Assembly (NCBI GenBank): GCA_041389885.1
Contig: JAWKRB010000028.1
Span: 43,140-107,139, forward strand
Direction of reading: 5' to 3'
Length of the DNA: 64,000 nucleotides
Source: JAWKRB01 sp041389885
GTDB taxonomy: Bacteria; Myxococcota_A; Polyangia; Polyangiales; Ga0077539
This document shows, one piece after another, positions 36,017 through 44,324 of this stretch; positions within the stretch are counted from its first letter, which is position 1; each line of letters opens with the position of its first letter. The position numbers and the translations under genes are program-made. The notes under the pieces are model-generated. The model searched no databases. It saw nothing but the letters and a program-made list of their open reading frames with translations, and was not told the DNA's origin.

Positions 36017-38283
36017 GGGCCCTCGTCGCGCCGCTGATCCTCCTCGCCGCGTGCGAAGGCACCACCGCGCCCCCGCGCGACGCCTCGCTCCCGCCCAGCG
36101 ACCTCGCGACCGACGTCTCCGCCCCCGAAGACCGCCGCCCCGACGCGCCGACGGGCCCCTCGCTGACCACGGCCTCCCTCGACCCCGCCGACGCGAACCT
36201 CGACGAAGAGACCTGCCTCCGCGTGCGCCACGACGGCTCCCCCGCCACCCGCGTGCGGTGGATCATCGAGCCCGAGACCGCCCCCTTCGACGGCGGCGAC
36301 ACGCGCTGCGTCACCTGGTCCCGCGTGGGCGCGTTTCGCGCGTATGTGACGGTCACCGACGGCGCCCTGCGCGCCGAGACCTCGCGGGTCTTCACGGTCG
36401 TTCGAAGGCCCACGACCCCGGCGCCCACGAGCTCGTCGACCCTCGCCTACGACCCCGTCGCGCGCGAAATCTGGGCGGTGAACCCCGACGCCGACACCGT
36501 GTCGGTGTTTCGCACCGACGCGCCCGCGAAGGTGGCCGAGGTGCCCGTGTGCGACCACCCCCGCACCGTCGCCGTGCGCGGAGGCGTGGTCGCCGTGGCG
36601 TGTCAGAACGACGGCAGCGTCGACCTCCTCACCGCGTCGACGCGGGAGCGCCTGCGCCGGGTGAGCCTCGGCGCCGGGAGCCGCCCCTTCGGCGTCGCCG
36701 CCGACCCCCGGGGCGACCGCTTCGTGGTCACCCTCCAGGACGCGGGACGGGTCGTGCTGCTCGACCTGCGCGGCGAGACCGTGGGCGCCCTCGACGTGGG
36801 CGCCGACCTGCGGCACGTCGCCGTGAACGCCCAGGGCACCGCCCTCGTGCCGCGCTGGCGCGGCGAGACCCAGGGGGGCACCGTGCACCGCCTGGACCTC
36901 ACCGATCCCGCTGCGCCGCAGCGGGTTGAGTCGCTCACGCTCCCGCGGCAAGAGGGCCTCGACAGCGACACCGACAACAGCGGCGTGCCGGGCTTTCTCG
37001 GCGCGCTGGCGTTCGCGCCGCACGGTCGTCAGGCCATCGTGCCGGGGCTCAAGGCCAACATCGTCACGGGACGTCTCCGCACGGGCAGCGACCTCAGCTT
37101 TCAGACCACGGCGCGGGCGATCTTCAGCGAGGTCGACCTCGACGGCCCCGAGGGCGCGTCGCAGGAGAGCTGGCGCAACGTCTTCGACGACCTCGATCTC
37201 GCCTCGGCCGTCGCGTACTCGCCGCGGGGCGAGCGGGTGTACGTGGCGATCCTCGGGTCGGAGGTGGTGATCGCCCTTGACACCGCGGGCTTCAACGTGT
37301 CGGGCTCGATCCGCGACGTGGGCGGCGCGCCCGAGGGACTCTGGGTCTCCCCCGACGGCGCGCGGCTCTGGGTGCACGGGTTCACCACCCGCACGATGCG
37401 GGTCTTCGACGTGCGCGACCTGTCGTCGCCGCCACCGCGGATCGCCTCGCTCGACACCGTCGCGCGCGAGGCGCTCACGCCCCAGCAGCTCCGGGGGCTG
37501 CAGGTCTTCTACGCCGCCCGCGACCCGCGCATGAGCCGCACGTCGTACCTCTCCTGCGCGAGCTGCCACCTCGACGGCGAGGGCGACAACCTCACCTGGG
37601 ATTTCACCCAGCGCAACGAGGGCCTGCGCAACACCATCCCCCTCGACGGCCGCGCCGGCACCGCGCACGGGCCGCTGCACTGGAGCGCGAACTTCGACGA
37701 GCTCCAGGACTTCGAGCACGACATCCGCGGCGGGCAGCTCGGCCTGGGATTTCTCCCCGACCCGGTGTTTCACACGGGCACGCGAGACACCCCCCTGGGT
37801 GACCCCAAGGCGGGGCTCTCGCCCGAGCTCGACGCCCTCGCGGCGTGGATCAGCTCCCTCGACCGCTTCGGCGTCTCGCCCCACCGACGCGACGGCGACG
37901 CGGCGTGGGAGATGTCCTTCGCGCGGGGTCGGCAGGTCTTCGCCGACGCGGGCTGCGCGACCTGCCACGGCGGCGCGCGCTTCACCGACAGCGCCTTCGA
38001 GAACGGACGCGCGCCGAGGCTGCACGACGTGGGCACGATCCGCCCGTCGTCGGGGCAGCGCCTGGGCGCGGCGCTCACGGGCCTCGACACGCCCACGCTC
38101 CGCGGGCTCTGGCGCACGGCCCCGTACCTCCACGACGGCTCCGCGGCGACGCTGCGCGAGGTGCTCACGACGCGCAACGCGGGCGACCGCCACGGGCGCA
38201 CGAGCGCGCTCACCGACCCGCAGCGCGCCGACCTCGAGACCTACCTGCTCTCCCTCGACGACCGGGTCACCGCCGCGCCTTGA
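36013..38283 (+). CDS. lipoprotein: YVTN propeller plus di-haem cytochrome c peroxidase-like domain
   Basis: A 756-residue lipoprotein (VRALVAPLILLAAC) starting at a GTG in the previous stop. A PKD/Ig-like segment (to about 135) is followed by a beta-propeller ('STLAYDPVAREIWAVNPDADTVSVF', 'FGVAADPRGDRFVVTLQDAGRVVLLDL', 'AVAYSPRGERVYVAILGSEVVIALD'). A cytochrome module has two haem sites, SCASCHLDG and GCATCHGGARF, plus 'DTPTLRGLWRTAPYLHDGSAATLREVL', typical of MauG/cytochrome c peroxidases. It may exchange electrons or oxidise a partner at the cell surface together with the upstream LVIVD lipoprotein. Haem binding is inferred from the CxxCH motifs. Confidence 0.88.
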   Translation: MRALVAPLILLAACEGTTAPPRDASLPPSDLATDVSAPEDRRPDAPTGPSLTTASLDPADANLDEETCLRVRHDGSPATRVRWIIEPETAPFDGGDTRCVTWSRVGAFRAYVTVTDGALRAETSRVFTVVRRPTTPAPTSSSTLAYDPVAREIWAVNPDADTVSVFRTDAPAKVAEVPVCDHPRTVAVRGGVVAVACQNDGSVDLLTASTRERLRRVSLGAGSRPFGVAADPRGDRFVVTLQDAGRVVLLDLRGETVGALDVGADLRHVAVNAQGTALVPRWRGETQGGTVHRLDLTDPAAPQRVESLTLPRQEGLDSDTDNSGVPGFLGALAFAPHGRQAIVPGLKANIVTGRLRTGSDLSFQTTARAIFSEVDLDGPEGASQESWRNVFDDLDLASAVAYSPRGERVYVAILGSEVVIALDTAGFNVSGSIRDVGGAPEGLWVSPDGARLWVHGFTTRTMRVFDVRDLSSPPPRIASLDTVAREALTPQQLRGLQVFYAARDPRMSRTSYLSCASCHLDGEGDNLTWDFTQRNEGLRNTIPLDGRAGTAHGPLHWSANFDELQDFEHDIRGGQLGLGFLPDPVFHTGTRDTPLGDPKAGLSPELDALAAWISSLDRFGVSPHRRDGDAAWEMSFARGRQVFADAGCATCHGGARFTDSAFENGRAPRLHDVGTIRPSSGQRLGAALTGLDTPTLRGLWRTAPYLHDGSAATLREVLTTRNAGDRHGRTSALTDPQRADLETYLLSLDDRVTAAP

Positions 38284-38328
38284 CGCCGCGCGCGCACCCC
38301 GCGTATCACCCGCGCACACACACAACGC

Positions 38329-38478
38329 GGATCGCAGCGCTCGGGAAGTACGGTGCAAACCCGTCGCGGCCCCCGCCACTGTGATCGGGGACGAAGGCGA
38401 CATCGGCCACCTGGAGACGCTCTCTGGGGAAGGCGTCGCCGGAGGATGATCCGAGAGCCAGGAGACCGGCTGCGATCC
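38329..38478 (+). ncRNA. cobalamin (B12) riboswitch
   Basis: The conserved B12-element blocks are all present: GGGAAGTACGGTGCAAACC with the following GC-rich stem, CCCGCCACTGTGATCGGGG (the region leading to the B12 box), GGGGAAGG, and the 3' AGCCAGGAGACCGGC. A perfect 9-bp closing stem, GGATCGCAG (38329-38337) with CTGCGATCC (38470-38478), defines the ends. Downstream a small hairpin CCACG-GGG-CGTGG (38493-38505) abuts the ribosome site CGGGAGG of the next gene, which suggests control of translation initiation. It regulates the surface lipoprotein at 38519. Confidence 0.93.
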
Positions 38479-38518
38479 ATAACGAGCAACGACCACGGGG
38501 CGTGGCGGGAGGTTCGCG

Positions 38519-39238
38519 ATGGCGCAACGCATCAGCGCGCTGGTTCTCTGGGTATGGGCGATCGCAGGCTGCGGCGCCGCACCGACGGGTGATTCGCCCG
38601 AGGGCGGAACCGGGTCAGACGCCGCAATCTCGTGTGATTTCGGGGATGTTCCAACGCTCTCGGACGGGCGCGTGGTGGGCGGGCCCTTCGCGTCGCGGGT
38701 GGTGTCGTTCACGCCGGGGCCGGGGGCGAGCTTCGGGCACCAGAACCTCCCCGACGCGGTGCTCGGGCCTCCCCAGGGCACGGGCGACGGCCGCGGCGGC
38801 ACCGACGTGGTGTCCCTGGGCGTGGGCGGGAGCATCGTGCTGGGCTTCGACGTCGAGATCACCGACGGGCCTGGACCTGACTTCACGGTCTTCGAGAACG
38901 CCTTCGTGATCGCGGGCCGCGAGCAGGCCGTGTGGACCGAGCTCGCCGAGGTCTCGGTGAGCGAAGACGGCGAGACCTGGACGAGCTTTCCGTGCGACCC
39001 GCGCGGCCCCGCGCCGCACACGGGCTGCGCGGGGTGGAGCCCGGTGTACAGCAGCAGCGAGAGCGGGTACTGCGCCCTCGACCCGCGCGTCTCGGGGGGC
39101 GACCTCTTCGACCTCGCGTCCATCGGCGTGCGGCGCGCGCGCTTTGTTCGCCTTCGCGACCTCGAGAGCATGGGCGCGATGCCCCCGGCCTCGGGCTTCG
39201 ACCTCGACGCCGTGGCGGTGCTCCACCCCGCGCGTTGA
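38519..39238 (+). CDS. cobalamin-regulated cell-surface lipoprotein
   Basis: A 239-residue lipoprotein (leader ALVLWVWAIAGC, lipid Cys18) with a beta-rich body: 'GDVPTLSDGRVVGGPFASRVVSFTPG', 'LPDAVLGPPQGTGDGRGGTDVVSLGVGGSIVLGFD', 'FTVFENAF', 'AEVSVSEDGETWTSFPCD' and 'ARFVRLRDL'. This matches the 'cell surface protein' family often found with B12-uptake genes. The B12 riboswitch directly upstream shows it is made when cobalamin is scarce, so a role in capturing corrinoids at the outer membrane is likely (inference). No BtuB, BtuF or BtuCD gene is nearby. The ATG has GGGAGG six bases upstream. Confidence 0.85.
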   Translation: MAQRISALVLWVWAIAGCGAAPTGDSPEGGTGSDAAISCDFGDVPTLSDGRVVGGPFASRVVSFTPGPGASFGHQNLPDAVLGPPQGTGDGRGGTDVVSLGVGGSIVLGFDVEITDGPGPDFTVFENAFVIAGREQAVWTELAEVSVSEDGETWTSFPCDPRGPAPHTGCAGWSPVYSSSESGYCALDPRVSGGDLFDLASIGVRRARFVRLRDLESMGAMPPASGFDLDAVAVLHPAR

Positions 39239-39274
39239 CGCCGCCCCTGCGGCGGTGTTGGAGTCGGGTCCATC

Positions 39275-39712
39275 GTGCTGCGACGCATCGCCTACCTCCT
39301 CGCGCCCGCCGTGATCATCGCGGGCCTGTCGTCTCGCCCCCGGGTCGCGCACAGCGGCGACGTCTTCGTCGACGACGGCGTGCCCTCGGGCACCGTGGCC
39401 TTCTTCAACGACCGCGCGGCGTGCCCCGCGGGCTGGTCCCCCGCCGACGAGGTGGCCGGGCGACTCGTGGTCGCCGTCACCGAGCCCACCGCGGTGGGTC
39501 AGGTCATCGGCCGCCCCCTCAACGACCGCGAGAACCGCACGCACACGCACACCATCACCGGCACCGTCACCCTGATGCCGCGCAACATCGCGGGCGCCAA
39601 CGGCGGCAACACCCAGGGCGCGCGCTCGGGGGAGTACATGGTCACGGGCAACGCGAGCGCGGCGCCCTCGGGTCTCCCCTTCGTGCAGGTGCGGGCGTGC
39701 GCAAAGCGCTGA
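39275..39712 (+). CDS. secreted tail-collar-like domain protein
   Basis: A 145-residue exported protein starting at GTG (39275) with a leader 'IAYLLAPAVIIAGLSS'. The body is a single copy of a domain repeated in the next gene: 'SGTVAFFNDRAACPAGWSPADEVAGRLVVAV' ... 'RPLNDRENRTHTHTITGTV' ... 'PSGLPFVQVRACAK'. The Pro-x-Gly-Trp turn, the GR(L/V)xV strand and the HTHT metal-type His pair resemble phage tail-collar/receptor-binding tips. Function unknown. It overlaps the downstream homologue by 16 bp, so the pair is one transcript. Confidence 0.65.
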   Translation: MLRRIAYLLAPAVIIAGLSSRPRVAHSGDVFVDDGVPSGTVAFFNDRAACPAGWSPADEVAGRLVVAVTEPTAVGQVIGRPLNDRENRTHTHTITGTVTLMPRNIAGANGGNTQGARSGEYMVTGNASAAPSGLPFVQVRACAKR

Positions 39713-40641
39713 TCGCGGTGATCTACCTGGCGTGGGGGCAGGTCTCCTGCGCCGAGGGCGGCAGCGGCGACGTGATCACGGCAGACGCGGCGGTCGAGAC
39801 CGACGTCCCCGCCCTCCCCGACGTGATCAACGACAGCCCCGAGCTCGTCGACGACACCCCCGACGTGGTGAGCGCGGCCGACGTGGTCGACGTCCCCGAC
39901 GCGCCTGACGTGGTCGACGCGCCCGAGGCCGCGCCCGTGCCCGACAGCCTCCCCACCGACAGCGTGATGCTCTTTCGAGAGACCGAGTGCCCGCGGGGAT
40001 GGGCGCCCTACCACGACGCCGCGGGGCGGGCGATGGCCGTGGCGGCGAACCCCGCGCTCAACGGCTACCGCCTCGGCACGCAGCTCGCCGACCGCGAGGA
40101 GCGCGCGCACACCCACAGCTACGGCGGCACCTTCGCCCTCGAGTCGGTCTCGTACGTGGGCGTGGTGGGCGGCGGAAACTCCGGCACCAGCGCCGTCGGC
40201 ACGCTGATGTACCGCGCGCAGACCTCGATGGAGTCGGCGGGGATCCCGTATGTGCAGCTCCTCGCGTGCATCAAGACCGGGCCCGCGGTGCCCCGCGCGC
40301 AGCCGCTGCCCTCGGGGATGCTGATCTTCTACTCGGGCTCGTCGTGCCCGACGGGGTACACCCAGCCCATGGTCACCCGCGGGCGGGTGATGGTCGGCCT
40401 CCCCGCCACGGGGATCAACGGCGCGACCTTCGGCGGCGCGCCCATCGGCGCCGACAGCCCCGCGCGCCACGCGCACAACGCCATCACCACCCTCACCACC
40501 GAGGGCCACGGCATCGCCCTGGCCTCGGGGTGCTGCGGCGGCGGGTACGCGCGCAACGGCACCTACCAGGAGATGGCGCGCACCGAGGACAACGAGCCCG
40601 GGATGCCCACCATCCAGCTGCTGCAGTGTCAGAAGGACTGA
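39697..40641 (+). CDS. lipoprotein with two tail-collar-like domains
   Basis: A 314-residue lipoprotein from a GTG inside the end of the preceding gene; the leader ends QVSC (Cys18). A long Asp/Val/Pro linker (about 25-85: DVPALPDVINDSPELVDDTP and similar) precedes two copies of the collar-like unit. The first is 'DSVMLFRETECPRGWAPYHDAAGRAMAVA...REERAHTHSYGG'; the second is 'SGMLIFYSGSSCPTGYTQPMVTRGRVMVG...ARHAHNAITTLT'. Each ends in (V/I)QLLxC. A surface-display protein; the His-rich loops could bind metal, as in phage tail tips. Function unknown. Confidence 0.7.
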   Translation: MRKALIAVIYLAWGQVSCAEGGSGDVITADAAVETDVPALPDVINDSPELVDDTPDVVSAADVVDVPDAPDVVDAPEAAPVPDSLPTDSVMLFRETECPRGWAPYHDAAGRAMAVAANPALNGYRLGTQLADREERAHTHSYGGTFALESVSYVGVVGGGNSGTSAVGTLMYRAQTSMESAGIPYVQLLACIKTGPAVPRAQPLPSGMLIFYSGSSCPTGYTQPMVTRGRVMVGLPATGINGATFGGAPIGADSPARHAHNAITTLTTEGHGIALASGCCGGGYARNGTYQEMARTEDNEPGMPTIQLLQCQKD

Positions 40642-40695
40642 GCGCCCCAACGGGGGCGCGGGCCGTGATATAGCCTCGCGCTCCGCGCGGCCGCC

Positions 40696-41634
40696 ATGCA
40701 GATCGTTCACGACCACCGCGTCGCCCGCAGGACGCGCCCCACCGCCCTCGCCATCGGCAATTTCGACGGCGTGCACCGGGGACACAAGCACCTGCTGGGC
40801 ATGGTGCGTGAGGCCGCGGGGCGCCTCGGGGGCGACGCCGTGGCGCTGACCTTCGAGCCGCACCCCACGCGGGTGCTCGCGCCAGAGCGGGCGCGGCCGA
40901 TTCTCACGGGGCTCGACCGCAAGCTCGAATTGCTCGCCGCCGAGGGCCTCGACGCCGCGGTGGTGCTGCGCTTCGACCAGGGCTTCGCGGCGCAGAGCCC
41001 CGAGGAGTTCGTCTCGTCGGTGATCGCGAGCCTCGACGCCCGCGAGGTCTTCGTGGGCGAAGACTTTCGCTTCGGGCACGCCCGCGCGGGCGACGGCGCG
41101 GCGCTGATCCGGCTCGGGGAGGTCTACGGGTTCACCGCGCGGGTGGTGGCGCAGGTGGCCGACGCGGGCGGAGAGACCGTGAGCTCGTCGCGGGTGCGCG
41201 AGCGCCTCGCCGAGGGCGACCTCGCGGGCGCGCGGCGCATGCTCGACCGAGACTTCGACCTCGACGGCGTGGTGATCCCTGGGCAGCGGCGGGGGAGAAC
41301 CCTGGGCTTTCCCACGGCCAACCTCGCGACTCCGTGCGAAGCGCTGCCGAAGGACGGGGTGTACGCCGTGCGCGCGCGGGTGCTCGGCGGCGACGACCGA
41401 GACCACCCCGCGGTGATGAACCTCGGCGTGCGACCCACCGTCGCCGCCGGACGCTCCGTCGAGGTGCACCTCCTCGACGGCGACCATGACCTCTACGGCC
41501 GCACGCTGCGGGTGACCTTCGTCGCGAGAATTCGCGACGAGCGCCGCTTCGACGGCCTCGACGCCCTCGTCGCGCAGATTCGCCGCGACGCCGACGAGGC
41601 GCGAGACATCTTGAAGGGCCAGCAGCCACCATGA
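40696..41634 (+). CDS. ribF: bifunctional riboflavin kinase / FMN adenylyltransferase
   Basis: A full-length 312-residue cytoplasmic enzyme that makes FMN and then FAD. The N-terminal nucleotidyltransferase has GNFDGVHRGHK (21-31) and, near residue 165, 'VSSSRVRERLAEGDL'. The C-terminal riboflavin kinase has 'PGQRRGRTLGFPTANL', 'GVYAVRARV', 'AVMNLGVRPTV' and 'DLYGRTLRVTFVARIRDERRF'. Its last codons overlap the start of the next gene (ATGA), so the two are translationally coupled. No FMN riboswitch is seen upstream. Confidence 0.96.
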   Translation: MQIVHDHRVARRTRPTALAIGNFDGVHRGHKHLLGMVREAAGRLGGDAVALTFEPHPTRVLAPERARPILTGLDRKLELLAAEGLDAAVVLRFDQGFAAQSPEEFVSSVIASLDAREVFVGEDFRFGHARAGDGAALIRLGEVYGFTARVVAQVADAGGETVSSSRVRERLAEGDLAGARRMLDRDFDLDGVVIPGQRRGRTLGFPTANLATPCEALPKDGVYAVRARVLGGDDRDHPAVMNLGVRPTVAAGRSVEVHLLDGDHDLYGRTLRVTFVARIRDERRFDGLDALVAQIRRDADEARDILKGQQPP

Positions 41635-42320
41635 ACGACGACGCCATCGCACGCTTCACCGACGAGGACGGCGACGACAACGCCCTCCCCCTCGAGTTCG
41701 CCACCGCCACCATGGGCCACGTGCTCCTCGGCCAGGGGCGCCCCGGGGAGGCCCGCGCGGTCTTCGCCGCCGTGCTCGCCCGCGACCCCGCCGACGAGGC
41801 CGCCCTGCGCGGGATCTCCCTGCTCGACGAGTCCCAGGCCGAGCCCGAAGCCCCTGCGCCGCAAGCGTATGTGCGCGCCCTGGCGATGTCTCCGACCTCG
41901 CTGATGGCGCACTGGAGCGCGCCCGCGGGCGCCCTCTCGCACCTCACCGCGCGTCCCTCCGAGGCGTCGCTGGCGCTGCTGGTGACCTCCCTGCGGGCGG
42001 GTCCCATCGGGGTGCTCACGGCGCACCAGTCGCTGCCGCTGAGCGCGCGCGAGGGGGAGCTCGCGGTGCGCGACCTGGAGCCCTCGGCGACGCACCTCGT
42101 GGCCCTCGCGGCGCAGGTGGGCGACCGGTTGGTGCCCTTCGCCCGCGCCCGCGCGGTGACCACGCCGACCGACGCGCCGCAGCCCTTCGGCCACGCGCCG
42201 GGCGCGCAGCCCGCCGCGGCGCCCACGGTCGCGACGGTGGCAGAGCCCCCCGCGCCGCCGCCCGCGCTCTCGGTCGAGGCCGCGCACGCGCGCTGGGCCG
42301 CGGGCCTCGACGCGTCCTGA
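41631..42320 (+). CDS. TPR-like protein coupled to ribF
   Basis: A 229-residue soluble protein. The N-terminus contains a single TPR-like hairpin ('EFATATMGHVLLGQGRPGEARAVFAAVLARDPADEAAL'), followed by a compact alpha/beta region resembling a fibronectin-like or DUF4912-like fold ('ALAMSPTSLMAHWSAPAGAL', 'GELAVRDLEPSATHLVALAAQVGDRLVPFARARAV'). A Pro/Ala-rich tail ends 'AAHARWAAGLDAS'. Function unknown. It starts within the ribF stop codon. Confidence 0.75.
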   Translation: MNDDAIARFTDEDGDDNALPLEFATATMGHVLLGQGRPGEARAVFAAVLARDPADEAALRGISLLDESQAEPEAPAPQAYVRALAMSPTSLMAHWSAPAGALSHLTARPSEASLALLVTSLRAGPIGVLTAHQSLPLSAREGELAVRDLEPSATHLVALAAQVGDRLVPFARARAVTTPTDAPQPFGHAPGAQPAAAPTVATVAEPPAPPPALSVEAAHARWAAGLDAS

Positions 42321-42369
42321 GCGAGGCGCCGCGTTGCATGTGGGCGCGTGATGGTCGACGCTCGGCGCG

Positions 42370-42783
42370 GTGAGCGTGCGAGCCTTCAACGTGCGGCGGT
42401 GGCTGTGGATCTGGGTCGCGCCGATCGTGATCCCCCTCGCGCTCTTCGTCGGGGTGCTCGCGGTGCCGCCGTCGGCGCCCTTTCCCCGCGCGGCGATCCC
42501 GCAGGACGTCTACCGACCCACCCGCTGCACCTGGTCGTGCCACAACCGCGGGTGCCACCATCGAGCGGCGCTGCCCGCGTCGCTCACGGGCGACCAGGGT
42601 CTCTACGGCAAGACCATCCGCGGGCTCTTTCGCCTCGGCGCGCGGCTCCACCCCGACCGCATGCGGGGGTACGGCGCGGCGAACTTTCTGGTCTTCTGCC
42701 TCGCGTGGCCGGGGCTGATGTACGCGCTCTGGATCATCGCGTGGAAGCAGCGCTTCGCGCTCCGTGACGGAGGCGCGCGATGA
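42370..42783 (+). CDS. small membrane protein with Cys motif
   Basis: A 137-residue protein from a GTG. It has two membrane segments (VAPIVIPLALFVGVLAV near the N-terminus and FLVFCLAWPGLMYALWIIAW near the C-terminus). The loop between them holds 'CTWSCHNRGCHHR', a Cys/His cluster on the outer face that could bind metal or form disulfides. I do not recognise the family. It overlaps the next gene by 4 bp (ATGA), so the two small membrane proteins are probably a functional pair. Confidence 0.65.
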   Translation: MSVRAFNVRRWLWIWVAPIVIPLALFVGVLAVPPSAPFPRAAIPQDVYRPTRCTWSCHNRGCHHRAALPASLTGDQGLYGKTIRGLFRLGARLHPDRMRGYGAANFLVFCLAWPGLMYALWIIAWKQRFALRDGGAR

Positions 42784-42971
42784 AGGAGCGACTCGGCATC
42801 GCGGCCTACGCGGCCTGCGTCGACTTCATGCTCCGCGTGGCCAACCTCTTCGAGGTCACGTACCGCGACGTGAACGCAGGGATGTTCTTTCTCCTCTGGC
42901 CCGCGGTCACCCTCGCGCTGCTGCTCGCGGTGCTGGTGCAGGCCGTGATGCTCGTGCGACGTCGTCGCTGA
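42780..42971 (+). CDS. small membrane protein, partner of upstream gene
   Basis: A 63-residue protein with an N-terminal amphipathic part (ERLGIAAYAACVDFMLRVANLFEVTYRDVN) and one C-terminal membrane helix (FFLLWPAVTLALLLAVLVQAVMLV) ending in RRRR, which should stay in the cytoplasm. Its start overlaps the previous stop. No family recognised. Confidence 0.65.
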   Translation: MKERLGIAAYAACVDFMLRVANLFEVTYRDVNAGMFFLLWPAVTLALLLAVLVQAVMLVRRRR

Positions 42972-43036
42972 GTTCCGCGGAGGGAGGGCCCGTCGAAGCG
43001 TGAGCACGAACGGTGCGGGCGAGAGTGACCCGCGGC

Positions 43037-43065
43037 TTGACACGCTCTTCACCCTCGGAGTCTGT
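43037..43065 (+). promoter_or_regulatory. possible promoter of ATPase operon
   Basis: A perfect -35 TTGACA (43037-43042) is followed after 17 bp by a weak -10 GTCTGT (43060-43065). The ATG follows only 11 bp later with no ribosome site, so the transcript may have a very short leader. Confidence 0.3.
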
Positions 43066-43075
43066 TCGCGCCTAC

Positions 43076-44320
43076 ATGACGACCCGACTCCGAAGGCTAC
43101 GCATCGAGCGGTTCCGGGATGTGACGCCGGGCACGGAGCTGCACTTTAGCGAGCGCTGGAACGTGGTGCTCGGACGCAACGGGACTGGCAAGACCACCCT
43201 CCTCCACCTCATCTCGATGGTGCTGCGCGACGACCTGCGCGCGCTCCGCGGCGAGCCCTTCGCGATCACCTACGACATGACGCTCCCCGGCGGAGCGCTC
43301 ACGGTCACCGTCGAGAACGTCGCCCAGGCCGAGCCCGACATGCGCGGGCGAGGGTTCGTCGCGACCACGCGGGTGATGGGGCGCGAGGACGACGGCACCT
43401 CATGGGAGGCGGTCATTCCTGAGGGCAGGCCGATGCAGATCGTCGGCGAAGCGGTGGAGATCGCACCGCAGGATCCTCTCGCGGCAGCGCGATTCTTCGC
43501 GATTGGTAATACGCGCAATCCAACCCAGAGCTCACCCTCGTCGATGGTGTTCTCGGGTGGCATCGCTCGCGATTCCGCCGACCGATTTCGCATCGATGAG
43601 GGCGTCGCGACCTTCGACGCGATCGTCGGCGTTCAGGCACCCGCGCGCGCGTCCGTGCCTCGACGGTGCGGCGTCAGCCTCCTGGAAGAAATCGGCTATA
43701 TTTCTCGGACGTTTGCACCTCCCGCCGTTGGGAACGCCATGGCCCAGGGCTTTGACCCTCAGCGCCCGACGGTGGAGTTCGAGCTCGGGGGCGATCCCAT
43801 CCTCGACCGGTGCGTACGACTCCTCGGCGCGTCGGCCATCACGGTCAACGCGAAGCCTCTGGACTCGGACGGCCCGCAGGTCGCCGGACGCGCCTTCGGT
43901 CGCTTCGAGTTCTACGCGCGTCGAGGCGAGGGCCGCTTCGTTCACCACGACCGCTGGAGCTTCGGGCAGCAACGGTTGTTCACGATCTGCTGGTATCTCT
44001 CGTGCAATCCCGACGTCGTCGTCGCCGACGAGCTCGTGAACGGCCTGCACTGGGAGTGGATCGAAGCGTGCGTCGAGATGATCGGAGCGCGACAGGTGTT
44101 CGTCGCCCTGCAGAACCCGCTGCTGCTCGAGCACGTCGGGATCGCCTCGCCCGAGGACGTTCGCCGCGCCTTCGTGCTCTGCCGCACGTCAGAGGGAGAA
44201 GAGACGGGCGCGATGATCTGGTCCCAACCCGACGAGCGCGTCGCCGAGCGCTTCTACCGCGCGTGGTCTACGGGCATTCAGCCGGTGCACGAGGTCCTGA
44301 AGACCGAGGGGCTCTGGTGA
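43076..44320 (+). CDS. ABC-like AAA ATPase, putative defence protein
   Basis: A 414-residue ATPase of the OLD/RecF/AAA_21 type. It has an N-terminal Walker A GRNGTGKTT (about 33-41), a long variable insert, an ABC-type signature WSFGQQRLF (about 293) and Walker B 'PDVVVADELVNGLHWEW' (around 310), followed by a D-loop/His-type region 'VFVALQNPLLLEHV'. Such ATPases partner with nucleases in phage-defence pairs (OLD-TOPRIM, AbiL, PARIS, Septu). Here the next gene overlaps functionally as a TOPRIM-like protein. Codon third positions are visibly less GC-saturated (ATT, AAT, AGA) than in neighbouring genes, suggesting transfer. The start is the ATG at 43076. Confidence 0.82.
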   Translation: MTTRLRRLRIERFRDVTPGTELHFSERWNVVLGRNGTGKTTLLHLISMVLRDDLRALRGEPFAITYDMTLPGGALTVTVENVAQAEPDMRGRGFVATTRVMGREDDGTSWEAVIPEGRPMQIVGEAVEIAPQDPLAAARFFAIGNTRNPTQSSPSSMVFSGGIARDSADRFRIDEGVATFDAIVGVQAPARASVPRRCGVSLLEEIGYISRTFAPPAVGNAMAQGFDPQRPTVEFELGGDPILDRCVRLLGASAITVNAKPLDSDGPQVAGRAFGRFEFYARRGEGRFVHHDRWSFGQQRLFTICWYLSCNPDVVVADELVNGLHWEWIEACVEMIGARQVFVALQNPLLLEHVGIASPEDVRRAFVLCRTSEGEETGAMIWSQPDERVAERFYRAWSTGIQPVHEVLKTEGLW

Positions 44321-44324
44321 GCGT

